Shown in pieces: positions 1 to 8,604 of a stretch of 11,188 bases of DNA. Below the pieces are notes generated by a model, which was given only the letters and a program-made list of their open reading frames with translations, had not been told where the DNA came from and did not search any database. The number at the start of each line of letters is the position of its first letter. Position 1 is the stretch's first letter. Made by a program: the position numbers and the translations under genes. Source of the stretch: Acanthaster planci (lineage: Eukaryota > Echinodermata > Asteroidea > Valvatida > Acanthasteridae); NCBI RefSeq assembly GCF_001949145.1, contig NW_019091770.1, positions 78,245 through 89,432 on the forward strand, written 5' to 3'.

Positions 1-4
1 CTGC

Positions 5-340
5 AGGTATTTAGATACTTGGCCATTTAGTTTGAGAGTTATTGAGTCTTTTCATTGCTCTAGCCTTCACTTTGAAAATATTTCACCTTCTCGCATTTGC
101 AGAACTTTTCCCCTCTCAATTGTGACATAACTAAGGCTCCAACAGTCTAAATTTTCGAGGAAATCTGTTCCTGAATAGTCCATGCTTCAAATCGAGGAGG
201 TATGTAGATATTTGGTCATTTAGTTTTGAGAGCTATTGAGATTTCTTGTTAGTCTACCCTTAACTTTGAAAATACATACACATTTTACCCTATCTATTTG
301 CTCCATGCTGATGTTTTCCCCTCTGAATTCTAACATAACT
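5..340. repeat. Diverged tandem duplication, two copies about 195-208 bp apart
   Basis: Copy one begins near 5 and copy two near 199. They share an ordered series of blocks: AGGTAT-TAGATA, TTGG-CATTTAG, TTTGAGAG (31-38 and 225-232), TTGAAAATA, and TTTTCCCCTCT-AATT followed by ACATAACT. The spacing grows from 194 at the first blocks to about 208 at the CCCCTCT block, so small indels separate the copies. No coding potential is visible. The stretch from 341 to 817 holds no recognisable gene or repeat. Confidence 0.75.
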
Positions 341-817
341 GATCACTCATAGTCCCCCAAGGCGCATAAAGGTGCTCTAGTGACTTCATTGCCAGTCTAT
401 TTCTGTAAACTAATACAGGTATACATGTACACTGTAAGGTAGCTGTGCATATGTCCAGCAATAAGGCCAAATTACTCTGACTTGCAGTGTTCCTTTTCTC
501 ATGATTTGTGATCTTGCTGTTACTCAGGGAATGAATCCCCAATTAGGACCGAACCTCTTTAAGTAGGAGACAAATCCCTCTGCTGAAACTCGGAGGGAAA
601 AACCACTCAGATGAACAAACAGAAATAGTTGGTTGCTGCTGTTTGTTGGAAATTGGAATAGAACTTAATATTTGACTTTATGGAAGGTTGAACTTAGCCT
701 CACAAACAACTACATGTAACTCTGTATGATGTATAAGGACACTTCCTACTCTTAGAGAAGTGCAGGTGTTTGCCAAGTCTCTCATCAGAGTCTTTCCACT
801 GACGGTTCGTGCGCAGA

Positions 818-820
818 TTA
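818..820. repeat. Left target-site duplication TTA
   Basis: TTA lies immediately before the GGGGCC terminus and is matched by TTA at 1615-1617 after the GGCCCC terminus. Confidence 0.75.
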
Positions 821-1614
821 GGGGCCACTCAAAATGTTCAATGTTTTTTAAATTTTGACTCTTTTCCCACCCACCTGATTTTAAAAAATTGAATTTTCAT
901 CCAGTACATGTTCATTATACATGCATTTGATATACATGTAAATTCAAATACATGTAAAAATCTATAATGCAACACAGTATGCCAAGATGATGGCTGGAAT
1001 TGCAAAAGAAATGACTGCAATTGATTGCGCACACAACAGCATGCCCTGTCCAATCCACTCAAAAATCAACCTCCTGAGCTGTGGCTGCGCCTTCAGTCAA
1101 CCGCATCTCCACGCACATGCATATGTATTTCTATTGGAATGGAGACGTAGACCTAGCTTTAGCCTACAGATTTGGATGCAGTTTGCTGCTGTCTGGTTAG
1201 TCTTAGATTCAAGATGATGAACATATCACCATTATTAGCAACTGGTTATATAGTAGGTTTATATAATACGCCTGGTACCCTGCTGCATTTGTCTTTTATC
1301 ACCGCTGCAAGTGCCCAGCTTCCAAGTCTAAGAGTAAAAAAACCACCTCATTCCATGATGTTTCACACGTACATAATAATGTACAGGAACAGTCAATATG
1401 TCTGTATATAGAAACAAAGTTAATAAAGATTGCATTTTTGGAATGCTGGCTTGGCGTGCACGCTACACGTATTTCAGGCAAGTCAGAAAGATACGTTTTT
1501 CTGGATTTCAATATAAAAAGTAAATTTCGATTTTCAATTTACTTCCTTGACCCACCTTCTATTTCCAAAAAGAAGTCAAAATTAAAAAATACACTGAAAT
1601 TTTTGAGTGGCCCC
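821..1614. mobile_element. Non-autonomous DNA transposon with terminal inverted repeats, Harbinger-like
   Basis: The left end reads GGGGCCACTCAAAA (821-834) and the right end is its reverse complement, TTTTGAGTGGCCCC (1601-1614). The similarity continues inward for roughly 50-70 bp with mismatches; ATTTTGACT near the left end is matched by AAGTCAAAAT near the right end. Both ends are flanked by the same trinucleotide TTA (818-820 and 1615-1617), a 3-bp target duplication. A GGGGCC-type terminus with a TTA/TAA duplication is typical of PIF/Harbinger elements. The 794-bp interior has only small unrecognised reading frames and no transposase, so it would depend on a helper in trans. It sits upstream of the KIX exon, probably in an intron of that gene. 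Boundaries are firm; the superfamily is inferred. Confidence 0.85.
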
Positions 1615-1617
1615 TTA
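1615..1617. repeat. Right target-site duplication TTA
   Basis: This is the second copy of the 3-bp target duplication. It directly follows the inverted terminus that ends at 1614. Confidence 0.75.
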
Positions 1618-1712
1618 GGAAGTCCAGAGTCCATTGCAGGAAAATCACCTGGAAAACCATTCACCCTTGCTCACTTTTTAATTCACTCATTAATTGCCTG
1701 GTCTTGTCACAG

Positions 1713-1841
1713 GAGGAGTACTATCACCTCTTGGCTGAGAAGATCTACAAGATCCAGAAAGAACTGCAGGAGAAGCGACAGAAGAGGATGCAGGAGACAG
1801 CAGGTACTGACACAGGAAACAGGAGGCACTGTGACGCATGA
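1713..1841 (+). CDS. Terminal exon encoding helix 3 of a CBP/p300-type KIX domain
   Basis: The exon follows a plausible acceptor (GTCTTGTCACAG, ending 1712) and opens with EEYYHLLAEKIYKIQKEL, nearly identical to KIX helix 3 of CREBBP/EP300. This domain binds activation domains such as phospho-CREB and MLL in the nucleus. By human CBP numbering, equivalents of Y650, L653, I657, Y658, K662, E666, R668 and R671 are present. E665 is replaced by Q and R669 by Q. Helices 1 and 2 must lie on upstream exons, which I could not find in the preceding 1712 bases. The frame then runs through a short T/G-rich tail and stops at TGA 1839-1841. A full CBP would continue for many hundreds of residues, so this is a KIX-ended gene, a decayed partial copy, or an exon with a one-base error (see the next entry). 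A donor-like CAG|GTACTG at 1801-1806 could also allow splicing onward. Confidence 0.75.
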   Translation, partial: EEYYHLLAEKIYKIQKELQEKRQKRMQETAGTDTGNRRHCDA

Positions 1842-1923
1842 GACATCAGGCACTGATGCTGCCACTGGTGGCATCCCCATGACGGCAGCAGTGCAGCTGC
1901 CCCAGCCACAGCCTCCCCACTAA
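1804..1923 (+). other. Alternative-frame tail of the KIX exon (Thr/Gly then Pro/Gln-rich)
   Basis: One base out of step with the KIX frame, an open stretch reads ETGGTVTHETSGTDAATGG, then a Q/P-rich end (QLPQPQPPH), stopping at TAA 1921-1923. It resembles the ETAGTDTG written in the KIX frame just upstream, and Q/P-rich sequence follows KIX in CBP proteins. A single extra A in the GGAAACAGG stretch (about 1814-1823) would explain the switch. This may therefore be the original C-terminus, lost by frameshift. Chance openness over 40 codons cannot be excluded. Confidence 0.4.
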
Positions 1924-2365
1924 CTGCCCAGACCATTATGTCTACTGGGAAAATGTAGCTCTTTCAACCAACTTATATCAGAACTATGCTGTACATAACT
2001 ATATGGTCTTGAAGGTTTATTTTGGTGTCAGTGTTGGTTTGGCTCAGCAGTGAAAAGTGGACTGGTAGAATGGGGCGTCAGGTTGGCATAGTGACACTTT
2101 TGTCACCTTCCGCTTTTGTGAATCCATCCCAGGTTTAATGTGTGGATTTTTTCAGTCTTTACTTAATTTTGTGGGTAATTTCTCTATAATGTTCATGTGG
2201 AGTTTTTCCTTCCACTTCTAAAACTGAACATTATCCTCATATCTTTGCAGTTGTAATTTGAAGATCGTCACGTTTCTCAAGTGGTTACTGGCAGCCCTTT
2301 GAAAAACATACTGGAGATTATATTGCTACCATCAATAAATAAAGCTGGAATTGTTATTGTTATTG
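1842..2365 (+). other. Probable 3' UTR of the KIX gene
   Basis: Non-coding sequence lies between the KIX-frame stop and the poly(A) signals. It has no introns or conserved ORF that I can see. The exact cleavage site is unknown but should fall shortly after 2343. Confidence 0.5.
2334..2343 (+). terminator. Overlapping AATAAATAAA polyadenylation signals
   Basis: Two AATAAA hexamers overlap (2334-2339 and 2338-2343). A GTTATTGTTATTGTTGTTG tract follows, which fits the GU/U-rich downstream element. This is good support for the end of a + strand transcript, consistent with the KIX exon being the last exon. Confidence 0.65.
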
Positions 2366-2900
2366 TTGTTGAAATTACACAGGGTAAATGGTATTGGTTA
2401 TGGTAGCAGGGGCAGATTTCCTTTTTTTTTTACATTGGTCGCTTATTGCTTTTGTTTTGCTGGGGATTATCGGAGATGCTGCCCCGCACTCTAGCAGTGC
2501 AATCAGCGGGTGTAACCTTGCCCATTGCAGGAGTGATGTGAAGGGCTAGGAAGTTTGCAGTATTTATAGAAATTGCAGTGACCCATGGTCATAAATACCT
2601 TCTGAATTAATATTTCTTAATGTGGTCATAATACAGACTGATCGTTTGTGGTTCACTCAAGGAAGTCTGTACATAGGTTAACATAAATTTGGTGTGTGAT
2701 GTCTACTTACAGTTTTATTTCAATTCCAAACATCTGTAACTTTTTAAGTGAATAATCAAGACCTTTTCTTTATTTGTAGTTTTCTGAAGGCTTTTAATTT
2801 ACTTCATATTTGAACAGTGATGTCACCCATAGATCATCGTCCAATTTTTATGACTGCAGATGAATTGACTCAGAATGTGTACAAAATGCAGATGTAAAAC
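2366..2900. other. Intergenic sequence, no gene seen
   Basis: AT-rich sequence with a T9 run near 2422 and no supported exon, RNA gene or terminal repeat on either strand. Confidence 0.5.
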
Positions 2901-3080
2901 AAAAATTGTACGATGTAAACAACAAATAAAAGTGTAATGCAAATGTGAATTTTATGTTTTGAAACACGTTCCATATCTCAGTATGTGGAATGAAAAAAAA
3001 TTGTACGATGCAGACAAGAAAAATAAGTGTAATGCAAATGTGAATTTTAGGTTTTGAAACACATTCCATATCTCGGTATG
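2901..3080. repeat. Two direct 95-bp repeats
   Basis: The block beginning AAATTGTACGATG (TTGTACGATG at 2906 and 3001) is repeated at a period of 95 bp. Each copy continues with AAGTGTAATGCAAATGTGAA, then GTTTTGAAACAC, TTCCATATCTC and GTATG. The copies are about 90% alike by eye. Small reading frames here on the minus strand are by-products of the repeat. Confidence 0.85.
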
Positions 3081-3084
3081 GGAA

Positions 3085-4999
3085 AGAAGATGTCAATTGT
3101 ACTCATAGTCAGTAAATGTAACTAACTCAAGCTTAAAATTGTATTTCTGATAGGAGCTTCACGCATTAGGTGCTTCTGGAAAATTTGTATCTTTTTCTGC
3201 AAACAACTGTCCTTGCCTATTGTCTCTTTCATGACTTGAACAAGGCTCTTGCCGCGAATAAATTAGATTGCTAATTTGATAGACAAACAAACAGATATTT
3301 ACATGTATGTAGATAGGGTCTGCTGCTTGCCAAAGAGAAAACAAATAAAATGGAAAGGTTCAACAGCAACTCTTAAATTTGAAGGTCCCTTTTCCTTGAA
3401 TGTCTGTATTTAAACAAGATATGCTCTTATTTCTATTTTTGTAAATCCATTTTAGACAAGATTGCATATTGCCATTATCTGGCCATCTGTATACACAGGT
3501 ACAAGCTAATGGTTTCAAACACCAAGCATACCTTGACTCAGTCAACTCGACTGACATTTAAATTTAACATGCCAATGCTCTGTTTTGTTTTTCAAGCACA
3601 CACAAAGTCTGAGAAGTCTGTGGAGGTACACTGTGTGTTAAATATGAATTTGGCAGCCGTGCATATATGGCCCTGTTGTAGTACAGTATATACCACTCCA
3701 TGGGCATGTCCCACTTTGTTGAAAAGTATGAGGTTGTTGTAAAAAATATGGTACATATACTCTTCAAATGACTCGTGTAAATCAGTACTTATGGAGTTGT
3801 CTGTGTTGATGGCCATATCTTACCTTTTTCAAGAGTTGAAATTTTTGGCCAAAAACTATACCCACCTGCAAGTGGACAAGAGGAAAGGGGTGGAAGATTT
3901 GAGAAGTAAATTGCAATTCATGTTTCTTTATTTCCACTTCTTTGATTTTTTTTCATAAACAGAAGATTCTCTATCCGATTTGCCATGCTTGGTCTTGAAA
4001 GTCACAGATTTGAGTCTTATGATGGGAACACCTTGCGATAGAAAAATAAAATAGCTTAAGGCCTTAGTACTGAACACTTCCAGTCTCCCTCAGGAAACTT
4101 CTAAGTGGCTTTGATCTATGCATTTTGTATTCCAGAATGGTCCACCTATCAAAAACGGGCTTGCTTATGTGTCAGGCTTATGTAATATAAATACAAGCCC
4201 TTTGCTCTTTAGACATTTTGGAGAAATATGGGTGAGAAAGTACACTGATATTTGATCTTGTATGGCCTGTTCTATGCCACTCAAGGTCAATATACTCGAG
4301 GCAAACTAAGGGAATTTTGAAGTCTAGATGAATACTCCATGTACGTTTTGTAACCTCTGTAATCAGTGTAATAGTCGGAGGATTTTAATTGAATGAAATA
4401 AAATATGCGGCATGAGACATCAATAATATGTCCATGATTTGAACTGCACTTTATTACGCCTTTTTTGCAACTTTCTGTTCCTCTTAAGTTACTTACATTT
4501 AGTATGTAAAAAACCTGGAAGTTATGCCATATGGATTACTCTCGTTGAAAAGTGCTCCGGAAATTTAAGAAGCTATGAAAGGAAAATTGATTTAATGAGG
4601 ACACCCCAAGGAATATGAAAAATTTTAAAAGGTATTGTTCAAGTCTTTCTCTTTCCTGAATGAAAGAATAAGATCAGAAAAAAATAAGTCTCTGATTTAC
4701 ATTGAATTATATTGTGGAAATATTTAATTTGCCGAAACGGTTCTTGTTAGGCATAGGTGCTGGCATTTCTCCTGGGATGGGGGAGGGCACTGCATTCATC
4801 AGGATCAAACTGAAAAAAAAAATAAGGGTAGAAGGGTGTTAACGCCGAGGTAATTTCAAGTAGTTTAATTTGATTTGATTTACTCACTTTTCCCTAATAT
4901 AAAAACTGTGATATGAGAAAAGAAAATGAAAGAGGGCCCTTTGATTTGGCAAAATGTTCAAAGAAACCCCGGTCAGATGGGGGAGGAGCCCCTCCCTCT
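3085..4999. other. Long intergenic stretch without recognisable genes
   Basis: I read both strands and found no exon with recognisable protein content, no tRNA-like structure and no paired terminal repeats. Isolated AATAAA words occur at 4045 and 4397 without a gene to end. Short open frames around 3360-3816 occur on both strands and look random. Confidence 0.45.
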
Positions 5000-5345
5000 T
5001 GTAACGTGCACAATCACAAACTTGACGACAGCGCGGTTCTCGTACTACTTGACCTCCAAGTCACTGCTCTGTAAGTCCTTGCTCTGTGCTTGCCCCAATG
5101 CTCGAACGTTCTTGAAGCTCAAGTAGTCTTGTTAGCGTACGCGTACTGGCCTTTTCCAATTGAGGGCGCTTTACATGCGTTAGTCATGTCCGTCCGGCCC
5201 GCGATGATTATACTGCGCTTGAAGTTTTAGTTCTCACGTTTTTTAAAACTTCACGATTTTACCCCAAAAAGGAAGTCATTGGTGAAGCGTGGGACACCCT
5301 ACAGTACCACTTTCCCACATAAACAACTCCAAAGATGGTCAATTG
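5000..5345 (+). promoter_or_regulatory. CpG-rich probable promoter and 5' UTR
   Basis: This region has clearly more CpG than its AT-rich surroundings, for example GACGACAGCGCGG, AGCGTACGCGTACTGG, GAGGGCGC and GTCCGTCCGGCCCGCG. It leads to ACTCCAAAGATGG and then a strong splice donor at 5352. No clear TATA box was found. It is placed to drive the downstream DUF4806-type gene. Direction and start site are inferred. Confidence 0.4.
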
Positions 5346-5351
5346 ATGCAG
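5346..5351 (+). CDS. Candidate first coding exon (ATG CAG) of the DUF4806-type gene
   Basis: ATG CAG ends exactly at a near-consensus donor, CAG|GTACGTG. Splicing in phase 0 to the acceptor at 8514 gives M-Q-LCYDYLAVVEF, so the conserved VVEF module would lie close to the N-terminus. The intron would be 3163 bp. The ATG context is weak (T at -3). A stronger-context ATG at 5335 (A at -3, G at +4) opens a three-codon frame whose stop overlaps this start as TGATG. The model rests on phase fit and context only. Confidence 0.35.
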
Positions 5352-5399
5352 GTACGTGAAAACCCCTTTTTGTTTTCAGGACTTGCTAACGTTTTGACA

Positions 5400-5422
5400 C
5401 GTACATGTACATGTACATATAC
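5400..5422. repeat. Short ACATGT tandem/palindromic array
   Basis: Three ACATGT-type units are chained as GTACATGTACATGTACATAT. The same word recurs at many places in the window, such as 5898, 6321 and 9105. Confidence 0.7.
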
Positions 5423-5880
5423 TTTTCCTAGTCGGTGCAAAGGCCATCGTCACCGTACATGCCTACTTGTTCTGGTTCTACTGTGCAAACACCCCCTCTG
5501 TGGTTATCACGCGCAGGTCGGAGTGAGGGGCATAGTGGCTAACTTTTAAAAATTAATGAGCCTTTTTTACAAGTTTGAGAAGATCTAAATGTGCAATCCT
5601 ACTTTTGAATATCAAGAGTAGATTCCCAAGTTATTTCCTTGAATCAGTATAACAAAGTTTGTTAAAGTTTTGAGTAGGCCTGTTAATGATGTGGGGACCA
5701 GCATGACCAGTGACCCAGTGTTGAGTCATGCTTTGTAGGTTGGTTCCACCAGGTGCTGGCAGATTTGATGGCATAATTGTTTACTGCACACTGGAATAAG
5801 GCACAAGTCAAACCACTGAGAAAACGAAGTGTGGTGTCACAGTCATTTGCAAAAGTGTAGGACTAACGTTACCTACATGT
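5423..5880. other. Probable intronic sequence, no gene seen
   Basis: No supported exon was found. An 86-codon frame spanning 5289-5549 crosses the donor at 5352 and is Cys/Thr-rich without any recognisable domain, so it is not called. Confidence 0.4.
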
Positions 5881-5921
5881 AGCCCAGTGGATGTCGTCTA
5901 CATGTACATTGCAGTCTAAAT

Positions 5922-5945
5922 GTACAATGTACATGTACATTGTAC
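5922..5945. repeat. Perfect 24-bp palindrome
   Basis: The sequence from GTACAATGTACA to its exact reverse complement is self-complementary over 24 bases centred between 5933 and 5934, with no loop. It lies among other ACATGT words and next to a second hairpin-like repeat. Confidence 0.9.
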
Positions 5946-5954
5946 TAGTGCAGG

Positions 5955-5987
5955 GTAAATTACATTGTAATTTACATTGTAATTTAC
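5955..5987. repeat. Hairpin-prone TACATTGTAATT direct/inverted repeat
   Basis: GTAAATTACATTGTAATTT is followed by a second ACATTGTAATTTAC. The units are nearly self-complementary (AAATTACA-TGTAATTT), so the stretch is both a direct repeat and a potential stem. Confidence 0.75.
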
Positions 5988-6360
5988 TCATTACGAGTGT
6001 GGTGCAGTGTTGCAGTGTAATTTAAATGAAGACAACGCCCAACATGATCTAACGACTACCCATACAAAATGCATTAATCAGAAGGAAAACCAAACTTAAA
6101 CCAATCAATCATGGCAACTTATATGTACAGTGTATATTTTCAATGTGTAACCTTACAAGTGTCTTGGTTAAACAGCTAGCCTAGGCCTATTTGACTACAT
6201 TTCCATGATTTGAAATGTTAACAGTCTAATACTTAGGGTGCCCTCCTTTATTTCTGATTACTTAGACTTGCTGTTTTTTTACCCATACTGCCTTACAGAA
6301 AAAAACATCATACAAGACCTACATGTACATGTATACCTTTGAAAAAATGTCATTCAAATG

Positions 6361-6800
6361 GGTACCCAGCTAACACATAACGTTGCCACAACGTTATGAA
6401 ACGTTGTGTAAAGGTTGTCATTTGGTCATGTGCCATGATGACATTACAACAACGTTACCACAACCTTTGAGTGTTCAGTAAGTGGTTGTACATGCATAAA
6501 AGTTGTATTCTGGTTATTTTCACAACGTCCTTTGAAAGTTGCCATATAACGTTGCGTTGACGTTGTGCGATGGTTGTTTCTTGTTGTAATGTGGTGTTTT
6601 GAAATGTTGCTGTAATGTTTTAATCTTGACGTTGTGATGACATTAAAACGTGGGTGTTTTCATAACGTTGTCGAAATGTTACCTGTTTTTACGTTACTGT
6701 GAGGTAGTGCCTAGGTATTTTCAGAACGTCGTCATTAAGTTGGATTTTGGCGTTGTGATTATGTTGTACGAAGGTATTTCATAATGATGCTTTTAAGTGT
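6361..6800. repeat. Degenerate ~60-bp satellite rich in AACGTT/ACGTTG
   Basis: The stretch begins after GGTACCCAGCTAACACATAACG and carries about a dozen AACGTT, ACGTTG or close variants. Unit starts of the form GGT-TTTTCA-AACG fall near 6513, 6573, 6654, 6714 and 6773, mostly 59-60 bp apart. Each unit then has ACGT-GTC-AA, TGTT and a second ACGTTGTG. It is CpG-bearing in otherwise CpG-poor sequence. It may be an aged minisatellite or the core of a non-autonomous element. No coding capacity is seen. Confidence 0.7.
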
Positions 6801-7341
6801 TAACCCTAACCCCCTAGGCTCCTGCACTAGAAAGCACACTGAACCTCACAAAATCCAACAGGTTCATGTACTTGTCTATGTACTTGTACATGCAGGTTAC
6901 TGTACCAACATGATAAACACCAACAGAATGAGCCCGTTAGCGGGAGTTTGAGTCATATGGTATGGATGGGTCTGTGCAGTATAGGATGACTTGCACTGAA
7001 CAGTACCAAACCTGAGAAAATCAAGCATAGTCCAACAACTGGTGCAGCAAGCCAGACACTGCACAGTGACCCGTGTGTGTGTCCCAACTCACACAGAATC
7101 CAACACCATCTCCCTGGGCCTTTCATCCCAAGTCTCGCCAAATTCAACAACAAGTTCCTCAGGTACGGTACCAAACCTGCCAAAACCTCACAAAACCTGC
7201 TGTTGGAGTATGGCAGGTTTTGGGCAGTTACATGTAGGGTTAAAGATAGGTTTTCATTACGTTGTCGGTTAGTATCTTCTTTGTTATCCTCTGAAAGGGT
7301 GGTATAAATAATCGGATGTGCTATCCCAGTAATGAAACAAG
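6801..7341. other. Probable intronic sequence with diverged internal repeats
   Basis: Motifs such as CTCACA-AATCCAACA (about 6846 and 7088) and GTACCAAACCTG (about 7002 and 7168) recur. CCAAACCTGCC (7171-7181) can pair with GGCAGGTTTTGG (7212-7223). TTAACCCTAACCCCCTA near 6799-6815 resembles two telomere-type units. A 131-codon frame on the minus strand (6953-7348) has no recognisable domain and looks like an open shadow of the repeats. Confidence 0.4.
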
Positions 7342-7894
7342 ATGTCATGTTTTGTTTCTCAATGTTTTAAGCTGTATGGCATTAAGTTTCTTGTCTATAA
7401 CGTGCATAGTATGGTTCATTTGGCTGAAGATGCAAGTGAGCTTGGAAGTCTAGACAAGTACAGTGCATTCATTTTTGAGAATTATTTGCAACAGTTGAAG
7501 AGGCTGGTACGGTCAGGTCGAAACCCAGTGCGTGCAAATAGCCAAGAGGATTAGTGAGACAGCGAAGCTCAGGAATATTCCAAAATTCCCATGTCCTCAA
7601 GTATCGAATAAAAAGCCAAATAATGGGTACATCCTAGACGGGCATTCTGTTTGCGAAGTGACTGGAGATGACAAAAAAGATGATGACGGTCGCCAAGTTT
7701 TTCTTTGTAGGGTTTATAGTAATACCGAACCAGTGTTTTTACAGCCTTGTGATTCTCGCCTAATTGGGTGTTTTAAAGTCAATAAATACGTCACATCCAC
7801 GAAGCGAATCCCACAAGAGTCTCTGGTGAGGAAGGCCATTGTGATTGAGAAGGATTCATCTGCAGTCTTTCTGGCAATACTGCATGACTTTTGA
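7342..7894 (+). pseudogene. C-terminal fragment of a DNA-transposon transposase, frameshifted
   Basis: The first part (7342-7530) contains KFLVYNVHSMVHLAEDA, LGSLDKYSAFIFENYLQQ and LKRLVRSGRNPV. This is the pattern of the DUF4218-like region in animal EnSpm/CACTA-type transposases. The frame then meets TAG at 7552. In the next frame, from 7532, the expected continuation VQIAKRISE appears and runs on through VFLCRVYSN, PCDSRLIGCF and a final AVFLAILHDF to TGA 7892-7894. One surplus base at about 7531 explains the break. The N-terminal catalytic part is absent, so this is a dead remnant. It lies on the same strand as the DUF4806-type gene and, under the gene model here, inside its first intron. 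The family assignment is from memory of motifs and is moderately sure; the frameshift is seen directly. Confidence 0.65.
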
Positions 7895-8514
7895 AGGTGC
7901 TTGTACATTAATTAAAGTTAATTTGTTTCAAAGCCTCCTGATTTTGGTAATTGTGAGAAGAAAAATACGCTTAATCAATCAGTGTTAACATTCATTAAAA
8001 ATAAATTTAAAAGCTAATGTTGATATTGATTAGATTAATCAGTTTGCTAATACCAGAAAGTAAATCATACTCAATCTGTACGTTTCTGGTTCACACCAAA
8101 ACTGTGTGATATCTAGGGGGATTTATTTATTTATTTATTTTTTTGGCAGTTCCACTGTTCTGCAAAGTTAACTTACAATGCAACTCGCCAGTGCCCCAAA
8201 TCTTTGTTAGACCCCCCCCAAAAAACAGGATAAACTATTGCTTGCAGCTTCAACCTTGAGAAGAGGCCTTCTTCTAAATAATACTGTTAATGCTTAAATA
8301 CAATCCAAGAGCAGGGCAGTTTGACCCCTTTCCCAGTATCCATGACTGATAAATTTTTATCAGTGTTGGCGTATTAAAGAGCATGTGGATAGTACGGAGA
8401 GGTTAAGTTGGGTCACTCTCCTTGAATGAACCGTTGCATTTCTAACCCATATTTGACCTGTTCTCAACAGGTGTATTGTGTAGAGGGCAGTTTCGATTCG
8501 ATTCGTTGTAACAG
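7895..8514. other. Probable intron end, low-complexity tracts
   Basis: Contains AATAAA at 8000-8005 just after the transposase remnant, an (ATTT)n tract at 8121-8144 and a C8 run at 8212-8219. No exon was recognised before the acceptor at 8514. Confidence 0.45.
8121..8144. repeat. (ATTT)n microsatellite
   Basis: About five ATTT units run into a T tract. It is an ordinary simple repeat. Confidence 0.9.
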
Positions 8515-8604
8515 TTGTGCTATGACTACCTTGCTGTCGTGGAATTTCTTCAGGAAGGGTCAGTGGAAGTTGTCCATAAATCTTGGATAAGGAAAAAACA
8601 AGGG
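8515..8604 (+). CDS. DUF4806-type gene, exon A: N-terminal VVEF module
   Basis: The frame reads LCYDYLAVVEFLQEGSVEVV then HKSWIRKKQG, the typical opening of these proteins. An in-frame TAA at 8509-8511 forces the exon to begin after it; the acceptor TTGTAACAG ends at 8514. The donor is GTCAGT at 8605, weaker than the others. Both borders are phase 0. Confidence 0.7.

Noticed and set aside
1438-1712. Upstream part of the 161-codon frame ending at 1923
   Set aside because: It crosses the right end of the transposon and the KIX acceptor and does not match the KIX frame; only its last part may be meaningful.
3360-3816. Cluster of 65-77 codon frames on both strands
   Set aside because: Random-looking composition, no splice context and no recognisable protein motif.
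4045-4402. AATAAA words at 4045 and 4397 as gene ends
   Set aside because: No exon upstream that they could terminate; expected by chance in AT-rich DNA.
5289-5549. 86-codon frame over the promoter region
   Set aside because: It reads through a strong donor at 5352 and through ACATGT repeats; no family resemblance.
6799-6815. Telomere-like TTAACCCTAACCCC
   Set aside because: Only two units; too short to call an interstitial telomere.
6953-7348. 131-codon open frame on the minus strand
   Set aside because: No recognisable domain, composition follows the local repeats, and the opposite strand is also open in two frames here.
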